Positions 62,701 to 64,000 of a stretch of DNA of 64,000 nt are shown in pieces. The DNA lies in the NCBI RefSeq assembly GCF_021129305.1, contig NZ_JAJOMB010000001.1:736539-800538 (forward strand), given 5' to 3'. A program made the translations under genes and the position numbers. The notes under the pieces are model-generated. The model was not told the DNA's origin. It did no database searches and worked only from the letters and a program-made list of their open reading frames with translations. Numbering within the stretch: position 1 is the first letter of the stretch; each line of letters begins with the position of its first letter. The stretch is from Kineosporia babensis (GTDB lineage Bacteria > Actinomycetota > Actinomycetes > Actinomycetales > Kineosporiaceae).

Positions 62701-62754
62701 GCTATGGCTGTACTAGCGACTCGGGCGATAGACGATGACCCGGCATCGTTCGTG

Positions 62755-62768
62755 GTTTCACGTGGAAC
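62755..62768. promoter_or_regulatory. parS-like site in the IS-rich flank
   Basis: GTTTCACGTGGAAC, one mismatch to GTTTCACGTGAAAC. About 2 kb beyond parA, outside any intact gene. Confidence 0.75.
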
Positions 62769-63409
62769 GGCGGCCATCAAGAAGGGTCTGGGCTGGCTGC
62801 GCCGATAGGCAACATCACTCATATCGAGCGCTTCCGATCGTTGGCGGGCGAGGGCGGGCTGTCTGACCGACCTGCCACCGTGGTGGGGATGCGTAGACGA
62901 TGACACTCAAACCTGAAGTCGGTGTTTCGGAGCGAAGTTGATCGCATCGGCGCCGCTCCAGCCAGGCGGATCCTCGCCGAGAGCTGGGAGCGCTTCAACG
63001 TCCGCAGCAAAACTTGAGGGCCCGGTGGCAGATTCATACACATCCGTGGCGGTGATCTAGTTGCTCGTCCCGCGCAGCGTTGCACCTCGTCCCACTGCGT
63101 CTGGCCATGAGTCGGGCCAGCGATATCGTCCAGGTGCGCCAAGACCCGGTCGACTTCGAACAGTTTCACGACGGCTTGAAGTTGATATCCGAAGCTTCCA
63201 ATTCTGACGTCGTAGGCCTAGAGACAGAACGTCGCAGCCAAGGTGCTGGAGGCGCCTGGACCTGTCCTCTGATCGACGTTCTCTGCACACCAGAACTCGC
63301 GATACTTCTCGCTCAGCCTGGTGCCATGGGAGGGGTATCGGCGCCACTTAATCGAGCTAGCGCGTTGGCCACATACGTTTCCCGGCTTTGTAGCACGCGG
63401 GAGTCGGTC

Positions 63410-63441
63410 CCACCGTGATGGCTTGGCGGCCATCACGGTGG
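63410..63441. repeat. Perfect 12-bp inverted repeat next to the IS630 fragment
   Basis: CCACCGTGATGG with CCATCACGGTGG around an 8-base loop. Terminator-like, or part of the IS end; lies about 45 bases before the transposase start. Confidence 0.65.
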
Positions 63442-63484
63442 CCTTTCACGGTTCAGGCAGGTGTGAAAGGCGTGGTGGTGAAGC

Positions 63485-64000
63485 GTGGCGGGGCCGGTCA
63501 GGGCCAGGCAGCTTTCCGAGGACGAAGTACGGCGGCTGCAGCAGATCGTGCGGCGGGGCAAACACGGCACGATCCGAGTCCGCCGGGCCATGATGATCAT
63601 GGCCTCAGCCTCCGGAACACCGGTGCCGACGATCGCCCGGTTGGTCACGGCGGATGAGGACACCATCCGCAAGCTGAGGACGATCACGTGAGCGCCGAGC
63701 GCGTTGGCCAGGTCCCGGCTGATCCGGTACTGCTCGGTGACGCCAGGTGTTTCGACTGACCACGCTGATCCAGAATCTCAAGGATCGGGAGCTGGCCTGC
63801 CTAGACCCTCGGCGGGCGAGAGGCCGCCCGCTTGATCAGTGACGAGGACACTCAGTTCATCGTCACGACGGGACACCACCAGACCCAAGAAACTCGGCCT
63901 GCCGTTCACTCGGTGGAGCATCCGGAAACTGGTGGCGTATCTGAAGGGCAGCTTCGCGATGGTCGATCCAGCGATGAGGCCGGGCTGGCGGAGAGCGCTA
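63485..64000 (+). pseudogene. IS630-family transposase, frameshifted N-terminal part, runs off the window
   Basis: It starts MAGPVRARQLSEDEVRRLQQIVRRG, RRAMMIMASASG and VPTIARLVTADEDTIR, the HTH region of an actinobacterial IS630 transposase, then stops at 63691. The continuation is found in other frames: ELACLDPRRARGRPP, LISDEDTQFIV, then TRPKKLGLPFTRWSIRKLVAYL near 63885-63950. At least two frameshifts, so inactive unless the copy is rescued by frameshifting. Confidence 0.85.

Larger units (their letters stand above)
62701..63484. other. Region without a recognisable gene, containing a parS-like site and hairpin
   Basis: Open frames at 62819-63169 (minus) and 63080-63418 (plus) have no recognised motifs and atypical codon use. 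Contains the parS-like site (62755-62768) and the 12-bp hairpin (63410-63441), both listed separately. Confidence 0.5.

Noticed and set aside
62655..62906. Minus frame containing PRETT as a possible rsmG tail
   Set aside because: The PRET codons are just the parS-like site; no RsmG motif is visible.
1..64000. CRISPR arrays, rRNA and tRNA genes
   Set aside because: No regularly spaced direct repeats, cloverleaf-like segments or rRNA signatures were found by eye; a tRNAscan run would settle short cases.

Overview
The window is high-GC actinobacterial chromosomal DNA, probably from a Kineosporiaceae-like organism. That placement is an inference from gene content, the zinc-free S18 sequence and gene order; nothing in the window fixes the genus. 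It is an origin-flanking region. As I recall it, the order ino1, padR, ponA, GT87-like, rpsF, ssb, rpsR, rplI, MATE, dnaB, then pcnA, mutT-like, DUF6049-like, murJ, sigM, trxB, trxA, cwlM, GNAT, aminotransferase, ddl-like, parB, parA matches the Streptomyces arrangement leading towards dnaA/oriC.

Layout. 1-10.5 kb is mixed accessory and housekeeping: the end of a copper-type P-ATPase, a secreted TAP-like hydrolase, lycopene cyclase, PxpA, Ogt, a GlcD-type FAD oxidase, a PNPOx-like protein, a small membrane protein, a decayed nhaA-like remnant, a patatin and a DksA/TraR zinc protein. 10.5-15.7 kb holds a clostridial-type GluRS diverging from ileS, which carries an actinobacterial T-box leader. 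15.8-24.5 kb holds ino1, padR with a double palindrome upstream, a class A PBP, a membrane glycosyltransferase-like protein and the rpsF-ssb-rpsR-rplI operon. 24.6-30.5 kb holds a MATE transporter and dnaB. DnaB carries two large inteins, one with an unusual Cys-rich insert, and a DnaA-box cluster lies upstream of it. 30.5-36 kb is accessory: APH-like kinase, endonuclease V, MFS transporter and a large FHA protein. 36.4-49.4 kb runs from pcnA into a long operon (NUDIX, DUF6049-like, murJ, a separate pseudokinase, sigM, anti-sigma) joined by repeated GTGA stop/start overlaps. 49.5-52.3 kb holds trxB, trxA and a metal-site-less CwlM. 52.3-55.5 kb holds a GNAT protein, an aminotransferase and a D-Ala-D-Ala ligase-like protein. 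55.5-60.8 kb holds parB and a giant parA whose ATPase domain follows nearly 1000 residues of low-complexity sequence. 60.8-64 kb has DnaA boxes and a parS-like site inside a field of broken IS110 and IS630 transposases; the rsmG-jag-yidC genes usually found next to parA are not visible.

Functionally the core of the window deals with cell-wall growth (ponA, murJ, pseudokinase, CwlM, Ddl-like) and its envelope-stress sigma factor, with redox (trxAB), replication (dnaB, ssb) and chromosome segregation (parABS). The observations most worth following are the giant ParA, the two DnaA-box clusters, the unfused MurJ pseudokinase with an exactly duplicated 36-residue Thr/Ser/Pro motif (with an FHA reader nearby), and the Cys-rich insert in the first DnaB intein. 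No tRNA, rRNA or CRISPR array was found.
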